Shown in pieces: positions 15,876 to 24,590 of a DNA stretch of 64,000 nt. Origin of the DNA: Pseudomonas fluorescens (GTDB lineage: Bacteria > Pseudomonadota > Gammaproteobacteria > Pseudomonadales > Pseudomonadaceae); contig NZ_JSAK01000007.1 in assembly GCF_000802965.1 (NCBI RefSeq), positions 26,178-90,177 on the forward strand, given 5' to 3'. The stretch's first letter is position 1; every line of letters begins with the position of its first letter. The notes below the pieces were generated by a model, which did no database searches, had not been told where the DNA came from, and was given only the letters and a program-made list of their open reading frames with translations. Position numbers and translations under genes: made by a program.

Positions 15876-17024
15876 TTAGTTGTAGAAGGACAGCGCGGTG
15901 TCCAGCGTGATGACGCCGAAGTCTTCCTTGGAAGTCGGGCTGGACAGGTTGCCCTTGAACTGTGGCTTCAGGAAGCCAACCATCTTGGCGATCGAGACAC
16001 CGTTTTCGGAACCGTAGTCGAAGTCACGTTCGACCCACTCAGCGCTACCAATGTCAGCCATACCCAGTGCCTGAGCACCGCAGAGCATTGCGCGCTGGCC
16101 TTTACCGTTACCGGTGACCGCACCGAAGCCTTCACCCGCTGCTGCACCGACGGTGTTGAACACATGGCGGTACTCGGTGACGATCAGGCCATCCACGTTG
16201 ACCGAATCCACGCCTGCGAACAGCGGGTTACTGTCACCGCGCACGCCGGCATTACGGATGTTGGCCAGGAAGTCCGGGTCGAGGCGCAAGTCGGCCATGC
16301 CCTGAGGCGTGACGAAGACCTGGTAGGTTTCAGAGCCGCCGGCACCTTTCAGTGGGCGGATGTAGTTGTCCTTGGCCAGCGCTTTCAGGCGAACCAGAGC
16401 GGCGTAGTCCATCGGGACCAGCGAGCCGTCGGCCGCGTCAAAACCGGTACCGGAAGTGATACCCGAGGACTTAAGGTGGTAGCCGCGACGCGCAGATGGC
16501 GCAACGGTGCCTGCATCGGGTGCAAACTCCAGGTCGTTGAAGTTCTTGCCTGCGGCCAGAACCGGGCGCTTGGAACCGTTGGTGTTCAGGGTGTACGGCA
16601 TGGAAGCCAGCGACAGGAACGCCAGTTGGTCCATACGATCGGAGAGCCAGTAGCCCAGTGCGTCTTTGGAAGCGTTACGGAAGTTGACGATCGAACGTTG
16701 ATCCGCCATGCGACCTTCAAGACGGTTTGCGTTACGCATCTGGTCGAAGGTGATCACGGTGTCGTAGCTGTTCAGCGCTTCTTCGTTGTCTTCCAGACGG
16801 GCGTCACCGACCACACCGTCACCGGTCATGTCAGCGAGCAGGGTCATCACGGCGCGGACGCCTTTTTTGCTCTTGGTGAGCTCAGTGATGTGCTGGATCA
16901 GTGCGTTCGGGCCGGTGCCCATATAGCGGGAAATGAAAGCGTTGTTGCGAGCGTGGTGCCAGAAGGCCATACCCCACGCGGTGTATTGTTCGTCGGTCAG
17001 GGCCGCGAAATTGGTCTTAGCCAT
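15876..17024 (-). CDS. Major capsid protein, N4 gp56-like family
   Basis: 382 residues. Features of the N4 gp56/DUF4043-type HK97-fold capsids are present: a long N-terminal helical part (ALTDEQYTAWGMAFWHHARN), the GDARLEDNEEALNSYDTVIT segment, a middle loop (DQMRNANRLEGRMADQRSIV) and the C-terminal region around LGMADIGSAEWVERDFDYG. The start is supported by AAGGGGACA upstream. It is the only gene between a near-consensus promoter with operator at 17181-17210 and a strong terminator at 15833-15861, so it is set up for high, repressible expression. The leader is about 150 nt long. Confidence 0.8.
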   Translation of the reverse strand: MAKTNFAALTDEQYTAWGMAFWHHARNNAFISRYMGTGPNALIQHITELTKSKKGVRAVMTLLADMTGDGVVGDARLEDNEEALNSYDTVITFDQMRNANRLEGRMADQRSIVNFRNASKDALGYWLSDRMDQLAFLSLASMPYTLNTNGSKRPVLAAGKNFNDLEFAPDAGTVAPSARRGYHLKSSGITSGTGFDAADGSLVPMDYAALVRLKALAKDNYIRPLKGAGGSETYQVFVTPQGMADLRLDPDFLANIRNAGVRGDSNPLFAGVDSVNVDGLIVTEYRHVFNTVGAAAGEGFGAVTGNGKGQRAMLCGAQALGMADIGSAEWVERDFDYGSENGVSIAKMVGFLKPQFKGNLSSPTSKEDFGVITLDTALSFYN

Positions 17025-17180
17025 GGTGGCTGTGTCCCCTTATTCGCCGCACCTCGGGCGCGGCTAGTCGAATGGTGTGTTCATCGATTGCCTTGCCCCG
17101 TGTCGTGGGAGCGCCGAAGGTAAAACCGCTGTTGAAGGGGACGACCCTGTGCTTCATGTCGCAGAAGCGAGCGATGCCCA

Positions 17181-17210
17181 ATTATACGCATTGCGTTTAT
17201 TTATAGGCAA
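17181..17210 (-). promoter_or_regulatory. Operator-promoter 3 (major capsid), near-consensus sigma-70
   Basis: Minus strand: -35 TTGCCT (17205-17210), 18-bp spacer containing ATAAACGCAATGCG, -10 TATAAT (17181-17186). The palindrome core CGCAATGCG is 17187-17195 and fills the spacer next to the -10, so a bound repressor would block RNA polymerase. This is one of the two clearest promoters in the set. Confidence 0.8.
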
Positions 17211-17310
17211 GGAAAAGTCCTTCGGGCGATGCCATTTTCAAACCCATGCCATACGCGTAAGGTTCATGCGCCCAGCGTAGCCCTGGAAAACCACCTAAGT
17301 AAGAAGTGAA

Positions 17311-18429
17311 ATGGAAAATCAGACAGATTCATTAAAAAAGTGCATTTATTGTTGGTATCCGAAGGCCGTTTCGGAAATGACTCTCGAACATGCGATACCG
17401 CAATGTCTCGGTGGGGCTCATGCTCCGGACAACTATAAAATTCGAAACGCCTGCAAGCAATGCAACAGTAATTTGGGTCTGTTTGTAGATGCCAGCTTTG
17501 AAAAATCGTGGATAACATCGCTGGCGCTGGCTCAAGCAACACGATTTTTAGCCGAGTCCAACCCTGAGATAATTTCCCCTCTCGTTAGCATGGGGAACGT
17601 ACAAATTTCCCCGCCAGGCATGATTGACACAGAGCTTTGTGAATGGTGGATGGGGTCGCAAGGCGAGCACGTGATTTTGATACGGCCCGCGGACGAAAAT
17701 CTCTATTGGTATATGGGTGGCAACCCAAGGACTATGAAAGAAAAATCGGCCAATGCACGGGCGTACTTTTTTCTCATGGACGGCGCCGACCACGGCAAAT
17801 CACTATCGGAATTCAAAGCATCTTTTCGAGACAGGAAAGTTCGCAAGGTCATGGCTACGACCGTTACTGGTGTAGATGTCACACAGCACGGTTTTACATC
17901 GCCTGATGCTAGTGACGCCCTCACGATCGAGTACCTTTGGGCGAATGCGATGTCTGGGGTCGAACTCAACAGTAAGCTTGCAAACCGCCAAGACTTCGAC
18001 ACAAGGTTCATGTGCAAACTCGCGCTAGGGGTTTCTTATGCATTGTTTGGAGACAGGGTTTTTGACAGCCCTCATGCAAGGGAATTGAAAGAAGGCATGT
18101 GGTACAGAGGTGAGGGAGAACCGCCAGCAATAAGCGGGGCGCGCCCGTATAATTCTGAACCGGAACCAATGCTGTCAGAGTTTCTCTGCGAACCAGGTGC
18201 TGTATCCGTAGTGGTAATGCCAAACTATGACAAGCTATCGCTAAACCTGTGCATACATCAGAAGCACTTTTGGAGCATCGAAATGGCTCCAATGGCGGAG
18301 CTAACCGACGCCGACAAGGCCAAAATCGGGGAAGGCAAGGTGATAACACTCTTCAAGTCCTTGAACAAGGGACAAGAATACGCAATTGAAGACTACATGC
18401 TAGCGCGAGTAACCGCGCGGCGAGGCTAA
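17311..18429 (+). CDS. HNH-type nuclease-like accessory gene (moron) inserted opposite to the late genes
   Basis: 372 residues. The N-terminus is a zinc-binding HNH-like domain: CIYCW, then TLEHAIPQCLGG with the E-H pair, then N41 and CKQCN (CxxC...EHxxP...CxxC). The remaining 300 residues have no motif I recognise; they are mixed alpha/beta with an aromatic segment ENLYWYMGGNPRT. It is read against the flanking capsid and Tad2-like genes, is visibly AT-richer, and ends in a bidirectional terminator 3 bp after its stop, all typical of a moron expressed on its own. It could be a homing or DNA-damaging endonuclease or an antiphage effector carried for the host; the sequence does not decide between these. 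Confidence 0.65.
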   Translation: MENQTDSLKKCIYCWYPKAVSEMTLEHAIPQCLGGAHAPDNYKIRNACKQCNSNLGLFVDASFEKSWITSLALAQATRFLAESNPEIISPLVSMGNVQISPPGMIDTELCEWWMGSQGEHVILIRPADENLYWYMGGNPRTMKEKSANARAYFFLMDGADHGKSLSEFKASFRDRKVRKVMATTVTGVDVTQHGFTSPDASDALTIEYLWANAMSGVELNSKLANRQDFDTRFMCKLALGVSYALFGDRVFDSPHARELKEGMWYRGEGEPPAISGARPYNSEPEPMLSEFLCEPGAVSVVVMPNYDKLSLNLCIHQKHFWSIEMAPMAELTDADKAKIGEGKVITLFKSLNKGQEYAIEDYMLARVTARRG

Positions 18430-18431
18430 GT

Positions 18432-18458
18432 AAAAAGCCCCTGAAAAAGGGGCTTTTT
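18432..18458. terminator. Bidirectional terminator between HNH gene and Tad2-like gene
   Basis: A perfect 10-bp stem, AAAAAGCCCC (18432-18441) and GGGGCTTTTT (18449-18458), with A-run before and T-run after, can stop RNA from both strands. It separates the plus-strand HNH gene from the converging minus-strand gene ending at 18465. Confidence 0.85.
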
Positions 18459-18464
18459 ATGGAT

Positions 18465-18974
18465 TCACGTGATGATTTGCCAATCATCCGCCAGCATATC
18501 GGTTTGCGAGGCTAGCCAACCGGGCAGCATTGCTCGACGCCCTTCGGCATTCGTTGTCCACATATCGATATGGGGCAGGATCTCGCACGATTCCATGTTC
18601 AGCGCAGTATGGTAGGGACTGCCATCACGAAGCTGTGCTTCGCGTGTTCCTGGAATCAGTACTAACCACATACCTTTGCCATTCCATCCGGCGCGGGCCA
18701 CTTTGGCACCGGATTTCAGGGCCTCGATGGCCAGGCCGAACGGCAGGCCTTCGGTGTCGCGGTAGGATTTGTCGAACACGTCCGCCGGTGACCAGCTGAT
18801 GTAGCCGTCATGGCCCGGGTGGTTGCTCTGGCCGCCATCGAGGTACTCAACGAGGAAACCCTCGTCGGCGCCGTTCTCATCGGCCGGGAGCTCCCAGCCG
18901 CGGTAGTGGTTGTAGTCGATGCGGCTCATGGGCGTGCCGACGACTAGCTTGGTGCCAATATAGGTGCGGCTCAT
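18465..18974 (-). CDS. Tad2-like (DUF2829) anti-Thoeris protein with extra N-terminal domain
   Basis: 169 residues. Residues about 80-169 match DUF2829: PFGLAIEALKSGAKVARAGW, NGKGMWLVLIPGT, the middle ILPHIDMWTTNAEGR and the closing WLASQTDMLADDWQII. DUF2829 proteins such as Tad2 bind the cyclic ADP-ribose-type signal of the Thoeris defence system and so protect the phage. Residues 1-78 form a second small domain (YRGWELPADENGADEGFLVE; DGYISWSPADVFD) that is often seen fused to DUF2829 in phages; its role is unknown. It is read with the scaffold gene (4-bp overlap at 18971) inside the late operon, which is unusual for a gene that would be needed early. Confidence 0.75.
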   Translation of the reverse strand: MSRTYIGTKLVVGTPMSRIDYNHYRGWELPADENGADEGFLVEYLDGGQSNHPGHDGYISWSPADVFDKSYRDTEGLPFGLAIEALKSGAKVARAGWNGKGMWLVLIPGTREAQLRDGSPYHTALNMESCEILPHIDMWTTNAEGRRAMLPGWLASQTDMLADDWQIIT

Positions 18975-20011
18975 ACCGAGTTCCCCAGCATTTTGTCGAT
19001 GACGGACTGTGGTAGGGCCATGAATTCGTCAGGGCTCAGTTCGTTGATGTTCACTTTGTCGCTGCCCTCGCCGTTGGCCTTGCCGGACAGCACCGGCGGT
19101 GCTTTCGTCGCTTTGGCCACTTTGGCAGCGGTTTTGGTCGCCTGAAGGGCCTTTTCACGGTTTGGTACAGGCGTTGGTTCCTTCTCAGCCTGCTGATCCT
19201 CCAGGTCGTGCAGCTTGGCCACGGCTTCGGCAGCCTTGCGGGTCGCTTCAACCATCGTGAAGCCACGCTTCATGTAGCTCTTTTGCAGCTCGACCGACTC
19301 GCTGCCCAGCTCCTCGTTGAACGACTCATGGTTCTCGTCCAGCTCAGGGAAACGGGCGTACAGCTCCTTGATCGTGGCGCGGAACTCAAGGCGCTCCTCG
19401 ACCTGCGACGCCAGATCCACCGGTTCGGACTCGACCGGTACTTCGGCGGGCTGTGGGGTCAAGGCGCTGAACACTTCGGCTTGCAGCGCGGCAGCAAGGT
19501 CGGTGTCACCACCGATCAGGGCGTTATTCGCCTCGATCATCTTCGCCTTGATCTGCTCGCCGGTCAGTGGCTTCGGACGTGCTGCCTCGGCGGTGCTGCG
19601 GCGCAATGCGTTGAGTTCGGTCTCCAGCTCGGCGGCGCGCTGTTCGGCCAAACGCTGCTTGCGAATCGACTGGTCTAGGCGAGACTTTGGGATTTTAGGT
19701 TCTTTCGAGCCCTTTTCTTTTGGAGCCGGCGTTGGTTCCGGGTCGGCGTCATCTGCATCGGCGTCGTCAGCTTCGTCGGCTGCTTCGTCACCGTCAGCGG
19801 CGTCATCCAGTTCAGCCCCATCAGTACCGTCGCCATCACCGGCATCATCAGCGGCATCACTATCAACGTCTGGAAGATCCGCCACATCCGTTGCATCGCT
19901 TTCATCTTCCGTCTCCGAAAAGTCATTACCAAAATCGAGTCCGTCGGGTAGAGCTTCCAGTGAGCTAGGGGCGCCTGTGTATTCGTCCAGGCTTAGTTCA
20001 CCGCGGGGCAT
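18971..20011 (-). CDS. Capsid scaffolding protein
   Basis: 346 residues. The first about 100 are extremely acidic and low complexity (runs of D, A and E), then a basic PKEKGSKEPKIPKSRLDQSI segment begins a long helical, coiled-coil part (RKQRLAEQRAAELETELNAL) and the C-terminus is short (LSPDEFMALPQSVIDKML). This acidic-coil-basic layout and its place between portal and capsid are typical of podovirus scaffolding proteins, which shape the procapsid and then leave it. It starts 6 bp after the portal stop. There is no conserved motif by which to name a family. Confidence 0.7.
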   Translation of the reverse strand: MPRGELSLDEYTGAPSSLEALPDGLDFGNDFSETEDESDATDVADLPDVDSDAADDAGDGDGTDGAELDDAADGDEAADEADDADADDADPEPTPAPKEKGSKEPKIPKSRLDQSIRKQRLAEQRAAELETELNALRRSTAEAARPKPLTGEQIKAKMIEANNALIGGDTDLAAALQAEVFSALTPQPAEVPVESEPVDLASQVEERLEFRATIKELYARFPELDENHESFNEELGSESVELQKSYMKRGFTMVEATRKAAEAVAKLHDLEDQQAEKEPTPVPNREKALQATKTAAKVAKATKAPPVLSGKANGEGSDKVNINELSPDEFMALPQSVIDKMLGNSV

Positions 20012-20016
20012 GTGGA

Positions 20017-22179
20017 TTACTCCTGATTTTTACGGGGGGTAGGTTTGGTTTTGTTGTCCCGGGTCGCTTTGTGTTGCGACGACTCCAGCTGGACCTCACC
20101 CTGGAAGCGGGTGCGGGCCAAATCAGTGGCAGTGCGCAGCTGCTCGCCCTGCGCGCGGGCCTGATGCGTGAGCTGGGCCAAAGCGATACGGGTTTGCAGT
20201 TCTTCGCGCTTGAGGGCGATCTGGGATTCGAGGCGGTCGCGCTCCAGATCCATGGTCGGCGCACGCTCGCCGCCGGCCAGTTGGCTGGCCTTGGCGACGT
20301 TGAGTGCGGTGGCGGACTGGAAGTTTTCGGCCTGGGCCATGAGTTTTTGCAGCTCGGCCTGCGTGGTCTGGATCGCCAGCTGCTGCTGCATTTGCATCAT
20401 CTGCACTTCTTGCTCGGACGGCTCGGCCTGACCCAGCAGTTTCTCCACGGCGTCGGCAATGCTGTCGCGCTCGGCCAGGTTGCTGTGGCGGATGATCACG
20501 GTGTCCGGAATGGCGATACCGTTCTCGCGCATACCCATCAGGTCGGCAAACTGTGATTCGTCGAAGTTGTCGCGGTTCGGCAAGGTGGTGATGACCACAT
20601 CGTAAGCACCGCGGGTCACGTCGTTGACCAGTTGGCCGGCGGCATTCATGGTGTTGATCAGTACCTGCTCATCCGCTTTCTTCGGGTCCTGGTCATAAGT
20701 GATGTGGACCACGCGCTCCTCGGTGTAGAAGTCCTGAATGAGCTCCAGAATCTTCTCGGCGACGATGCGACGCGTGAGTTCCATGTTCTTGGTCGGCACC
20801 TGGAGCTGCACCGAACCTTGCGCCGTTTGGCGATCGATCGCGACGCCCGATACCGTAGAGGCCACCTGACCGAGCATGCCATTGTTGACGCCGGAGATTT
20901 CGCGGATAGAAACCGCTGCCTTCTCGCTGATGCGGTCGAGACCGCTCGGGACTTGGTTGGGCTGGATCTTTTGCGGTGGTTTCGAATTACGGGCATGCAC
21001 CAGCACGAGGCCGGTTTCGGCACCGCGCTCCTCCAGGTCGTCTTCGGTCATGTTGGTCAGGGTGCCCTCTTCAACCGTCCAGCCGCTGTTGGCCGTGGTG
21101 TTGACGATGTGCAGCTCCTGACTACGGGTCTTGTTCAGGTATTCCTGCGGGCTGATCAGGTTACGGACCATGCCGAACGGCTTGCCACGGCGGAAGTACG
21201 GGAAAAACGGGACGATGCTGAAGGTACGGTACAACGACCAGTCGTCATACAGCGTCACCGAGTCGGCACTCACGGTCCAGCGCACGCGGCGACCCGGGCG
21301 CTTGTGGATCGACAGCTGCATCTTCTCGGCAAACGCGATCATCTTGGCGTCGTCCCAGCCGCTCGGCACTTCGGCCATGTCGCCGGTCGCTGGGTCGACA
21401 AACATGCGCTCGTTGACCCATTTGTAATACTGACGTTCGACGACCCGGATCGACTTGATGTCGCGGTTGTCCGCGTCCGAGCCACCATAGGCATACGGCG
21501 CACCGGCGCCGTTCTTGCCGCCGAAGGTGGTTTCCTCGAAGCGCACCGAGTCGTAGCGGATGTTGTCGCCGGCACTGGTGGCGCTGCGCAGCTGGTCCGC
21601 CTTGTCCTTGCCGTACATGCCCTCGATTTCGTCCAGGCTCAGCCATTCGCTGGTCATCACCTCGGACCAGGTGTTCGGGTCGTATTCTTTGGCGTCCGGA
21701 TCGAGGACCACCGAGCGCGGGTCTAGAGACCTGATCTTGACCTCGCCCTGCATGTGGTCACTGAAATCCATGCGCACGTCGAAGAAGCCGCGGTCTTGGA
21801 TCAGGCCGTCCGCCAAGACGCTCATTTCCACGTAGCGGTATCGGTTGGCGTGCATGATCTGCATCGTCAGCTTGTTGAGGGTGAACGCCACCTCACGACT
21901 GGCATCGCGGCGTGGTTTGAACGCCACCTGCACTTCGCGGCTGAGCTGATCGCCCAGCGCCGTGTTGATCACGGCCAGGATCATGTTGAAGGTCAAAGCC
22001 GGACGGCCCTCGGCCTCCAGCTTCGCCATGGTCTTCTCGTCCCACTGTTTCTCGCCGGTGTAAAAACCGTCGAATTTGTCGGCCTGTACGACGTAGGCAG
22101 AGTGCCCATTGTCTCGGGCGCGCACATACCGGGCATGGTTGAGCCGGGCAGCAGAAGCGGGATCTTTGGCGGCGGACAC
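20017..22179 (-). CDS. Portal protein (P22-like family)
   Basis: 720 residues. The N-terminus carries the wing pattern GRPALTFNMILAVINTALGD, followed by MQIMHANRYRYVEMSVLADG, the RGFFDVRMDF strand and the conserved DPRSVVLDPDAKEYDPNTWS; the stem region lies near ISEKAAVSIREISGVNNGML. The C-terminal 130 residues are long charged helices (barrel). The dodecamer forms the DNA entry vertex and docks the terminase. Transcription is likely from the operator-promoter at 22196-22216, 17 bp upstream. Length agrees with P22-type portals of about 700 residues. Confidence 0.8.
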   Translation of the reverse strand: MSAAKDPASAARLNHARYVRARDNGHSAYVVQADKFDGFYTGEKQWDEKTMAKLEAEGRPALTFNMILAVINTALGDQLSREVQVAFKPRRDASREVAFTLNKLTMQIMHANRYRYVEMSVLADGLIQDRGFFDVRMDFSDHMQGEVKIRSLDPRSVVLDPDAKEYDPNTWSEVMTSEWLSLDEIEGMYGKDKADQLRSATSAGDNIRYDSVRFEETTFGGKNGAGAPYAYGGSDADNRDIKSIRVVERQYYKWVNERMFVDPATGDMAEVPSGWDDAKMIAFAEKMQLSIHKRPGRRVRWTVSADSVTLYDDWSLYRTFSIVPFFPYFRRGKPFGMVRNLISPQEYLNKTRSQELHIVNTTANSGWTVEEGTLTNMTEDDLEERGAETGLVLVHARNSKPPQKIQPNQVPSGLDRISEKAAVSIREISGVNNGMLGQVASTVSGVAIDRQTAQGSVQLQVPTKNMELTRRIVAEKILELIQDFYTEERVVHITYDQDPKKADEQVLINTMNAAGQLVNDVTRGAYDVVITTLPNRDNFDESQFADLMGMRENGIAIPDTVIIRHSNLAERDSIADAVEKLLGQAEPSEQEVQMMQMQQQLAIQTTQAELQKLMAQAENFQSATALNVAKASQLAGGERAPTMDLERDRLESQIALKREELQTRIALAQLTHQARAQGEQLRTATDLARTRFQGEVQLESSQHKATRDNKTKPTPRKNQE

Positions 22180-22195
22180 GGGCGGTTGAACCTCA

Positions 22196-22216
22196 TTAAT
22201 ACACGCAATGCGTTTA
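22196..22216 (-). promoter_or_regulatory. Operator-promoter 4 (portal, scaffold, Tad2-like)
   Basis: Minus strand AATAAACGCATTGCGTGTATTAAT; core at 22204-22212, -10 TATTAA at 22196-22201, with a weak GGATAG at -35. It is nearly identical, including the -10, to the plus-strand site at 39546-39568. Confidence 0.7.
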
Positions 22217-22226
22217 TTCTATCCCA

Positions 22227-24011
22227 TCATGAAGCCAAGTGCGACTTTCGCCCGCCCCCCTTCACCAATTTACCCAGCTTGTCCTTCCAACTCTTCTTCG
22301 GCGGCGCTTTGGACTCACGCGGGCGCACCAGCAGCGAGAGCATCTGGCCGATCCAGCTCATGGCATCAACGCCATCGTCGTGCAGGCCGTTGGGGAAGCG
22401 CATCATTTCCGCGACCAGTGCTGCCGTGGCGTTGCAATTCTTGCGGAAGAACACCAGACCCTGCTGCATCCTGCCCTGAATCGAGCGGGCGCGGGCGACC
22501 TTGTCACGTTTGCCCGGGTTGAGCTCCTCGATATAGAAGCTGGTCAGACGCTCCTCGCGAATACGCGCATCGAGGAACGGCCGCAGGGTCATTTCGATGT
22601 GCCCACGCTCCAGGCCGGTGATCGATGGACGCCAGGTTTTGTAGACCTCCAGCACCTTGTCCACCAGTTCCATCGTCCCCCAGTGCCCGCGCTGGATGTC
22701 GACCACGTAGGTGTTGTCGTTCTTGTCCACGCCCACGGTGATGCCGACCGAGAAGTCGTTCTGCTCTTTCTGGCCGATCGCAAAGTCCCACGCGGTGTAG
22801 AAGTTCAGCTCCGAGTAGGCCGGGATGTCCTGAGGGCCGTACCACTGGAACATGGTTTTCTCGAAGTAGTCACCGTCGTCCGGGGTCGGGTTCTGCTGGT
22901 ACAGGGCCTGCCAGTCACGCGGGCCGACGGCGCGCTTGATCCGCTCCAGGGCGTCGTTGTCATAGCGCTCGGCGTGCAGCGGGTCGTCCTTCTTGCGAAA
23001 CAGCTCGTCACTGATGGCCTGCGCCGGGTACTCAACCACCACCCACTCATCGCCCTCGCCTTCGGCCTGCTTTTTCAGCAGTCGGCCAGCCAGATCATCG
23101 TCGTGCCAGCGGGTCAGAATCACCAGCACACCACCACCTGGTGCAAGACGGGTGTACGCCGTCGAGGTGTACCAGTCCCAGATCGCTTCACGGTTGGTCG
23201 CGGACTCAGCGTCCGTGCGGTTTTTGATGGGGTCATCGATGGTAAGTACGTGCGCCCCCTTACCTGTGATCGGCCCCCCTACACCGGCTGCGGAATAGCC
23301 GCCGCCGGCCGTGGTCAGCCATTGCTCGACCGACTGGCTGTCCTTGTTTACCGCGCAGTCCGGGAACACCGCCGTGTACGACGTGTCCTTGACCACATCA
23401 CGGACTTTGCGTGAAAAGCCGTTGGCCAGGTCCTGACCGTAGGAACAACCGATGATTTCATGATCTGGATAGTTGCCCAGGTGCCAAGCTGGGAACGACC
23501 GAGAGCCGATTTCGCTTTTCCCGTGTCGCGGAGGCATAAACACCATCAACCGCGGCGATTGTTTGGCCGCCACTGCCGCGCTGAACCATTCGAGTTTGTC
23601 GCACAGGTCTTTATGGACCCAGCCGGCCTCGTATTTGTCGTTGAATCGCAGGATGAACGCCAACAGGTGCTTTTTCGCCAATTCACGGCGAGCTAGCTCC
23701 TGTTTGGCCGCCGAAACAGCGTCCATCGCCTCATTGAGCGCAGTTTTTTCGAGCTTGGCCGCCTCGACCCTGCCCAGCGCCTTGGCTTTTTCGCTGCGGA
23801 TGCGCTGCATTTCACGGCGTTTGGCCCGTAACGGGTCGTCTTTCTGCGCCTCCGCCTGCCCCCGGGGCGCTGCCGCGAGTTGGCGGGCCAAGGCCTCGCC
23901 CTGCTGGCAATAAACGCAGGTGCCGGCGGCGTTGAAGAGTGTCGCGGGATGTTCTTTGGAGCATTTGGCGCATTTGCGCAGGATCAGCGGTTTGGACCGG
24001 GCATTGATCAA
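22227..24011 (-). CDS. terL: Terminase large subunit
   Basis: 594 residues. An N-terminal zinc ribbon (CAKC at residues 14-17, CVYC near residue 32) precedes a charged linker (about 45-115). The ATPase has Walker A MPPRHGKSE, Walker B VLTIDDPIKN with the coupling motif LVILTRWHDDDLAG, and the C-terminal RNase H-like nuclease has Asp at YTAWDFAIG, YVVDIQ and HDDGVDAMS. It cuts concatemers and drives DNA into the capsid. Its start overlaps the small-subunit stop by 4 bp. The end is 11 bp before the portal operator-promoter on the same strand. Confidence 0.92.
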   Translation of the reverse strand: MINARSKPLILRKCAKCSKEHPATLFNAAGTCVYCQQGEALARQLAAAPRGQAEAQKDDPLRAKRREMQRIRSEKAKALGRVEAAKLEKTALNEAMDAVSAAKQELARRELAKKHLLAFILRFNDKYEAGWVHKDLCDKLEWFSAAVAAKQSPRLMVFMPPRHGKSEIGSRSFPAWHLGNYPDHEIIGCSYGQDLANGFSRKVRDVVKDTSYTAVFPDCAVNKDSQSVEQWLTTAGGGYSAAGVGGPITGKGAHVLTIDDPIKNRTDAESATNREAIWDWYTSTAYTRLAPGGGVLVILTRWHDDDLAGRLLKKQAEGEGDEWVVVEYPAQAISDELFRKKDDPLHAERYDNDALERIKRAVGPRDWQALYQQNPTPDDGDYFEKTMFQWYGPQDIPAYSELNFYTAWDFAIGQKEQNDFSVGITVGVDKNDNTYVVDIQRGHWGTMELVDKVLEVYKTWRPSITGLERGHIEMTLRPFLDARIREERLTSFYIEELNPGKRDKVARARSIQGRMQQGLVFFRKNCNATAALVAEMMRFPNGLHDDGVDAMSWIGQMLSLLVRPRESKAPPKKSWKDKLGKLVKGGGRKSHLAS

Positions 24012-24532
24012 GGGTGAACTTCCTCAAATTCACCGTCGATGGCGCCAGGGGCGAGCTGATCCACTTTCAGCCCGGCAAGTCGGAGCAATTCAGCCACCGG
24101 CAGGTCCGCCAACTGGCGAGCCGTCACCGATTTCGGCACCTCAACCACTGGCGCCTCATTCACCCGGTGCAATTTCACCAGTGAGTCCGTGGCCTTGGTC
24201 ATTTCCGCCGAGGTGCCGGCCATGTGATACGCCTGCATGTACATCGCATGGGCGTCATCGATGCCGAACTTCACTCGCTGGAGCGAACGGCCCATTTCGG
24301 CCTCGTATTTCTCCCGGTAGCCGACGATCACCTCGTCTTTGGCCCACAAAAGGCCTGTGTTGTAGCTGCATCCGGCCTGTTCACTGGCCCCGCGCACTGG
24401 CAGTCCGCCCACCAAGGCGGCGACAAACATCTTCTGCTGACTGGTAATTCGCGGTAGGTCGAGCGCCCCCGTGCGCTCATCCGCGTCGATCGATGCAACT
24501 TGGGCATCGAGGTCCATCAAGGGGCGTGTCAT
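24008..24532 (-). CDS. Terminase small subunit (predicted)
   Basis: 174 residues from MTRPLMDLDAQVASIDADER. A helix-turn-helix is visible at about residues 30-60 (SQQKMFVAALVGGLPVRGAS, then EQAGCSYNTGLLW), as in small terminase subunits that mark the pac or cos site. A longer frame would start at 24571, but that ATG lies within the promoter spacer at 24561-24590, so the transcript would begin after it; the ATG at 24532 is therefore the start. The stop overlaps the large subunit start by 4 bp. Confidence 0.7.
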   Translation of the reverse strand: MTRPLMDLDAQVASIDADERTGALDLPRITSQQKMFVAALVGGLPVRGASEQAGCSYNTGLLWAKDEVIVGYREKYEAEMGRSLQRVKFGIDDAHAMYMQAYHMAGTSAEMTKATDSLVKLHRVNEAPVVEVPKSVTARQLADLPVAELLRLAGLKVDQLAPGAIDGEFEEVHP

Positions 24533-24560
24533 GGCAGTTCCGGGATAGAGAGATACTGCA

Positions 24561-24590
24561 ATTATACGCAATGCGATTATTTAATCACAA
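24561..24590 (-). promoter_or_regulatory. Operator-promoter 5 (terminase), near-consensus sigma-70
   Basis: Minus strand: -35 TTGTGA (24585-24590), 18-bp spacer, -10 TATAAT (24561-24566). The core CGCATTGCG occupies 24567-24575, inside the spacer. The expected RNA start is about 20-25 bp upstream of the ATG at 24532. Confidence 0.8.

Noticed and set aside
17017..17157. 46-codon leader ORF on the minus strand before the capsid gene
   Set aside because: No Shine-Dalgarno and no family; kept only as a note because it overlaps the capsid start.
22239..23414. 391-residue plus-strand frame
   Set aside because: Antisense to terminase large subunit.
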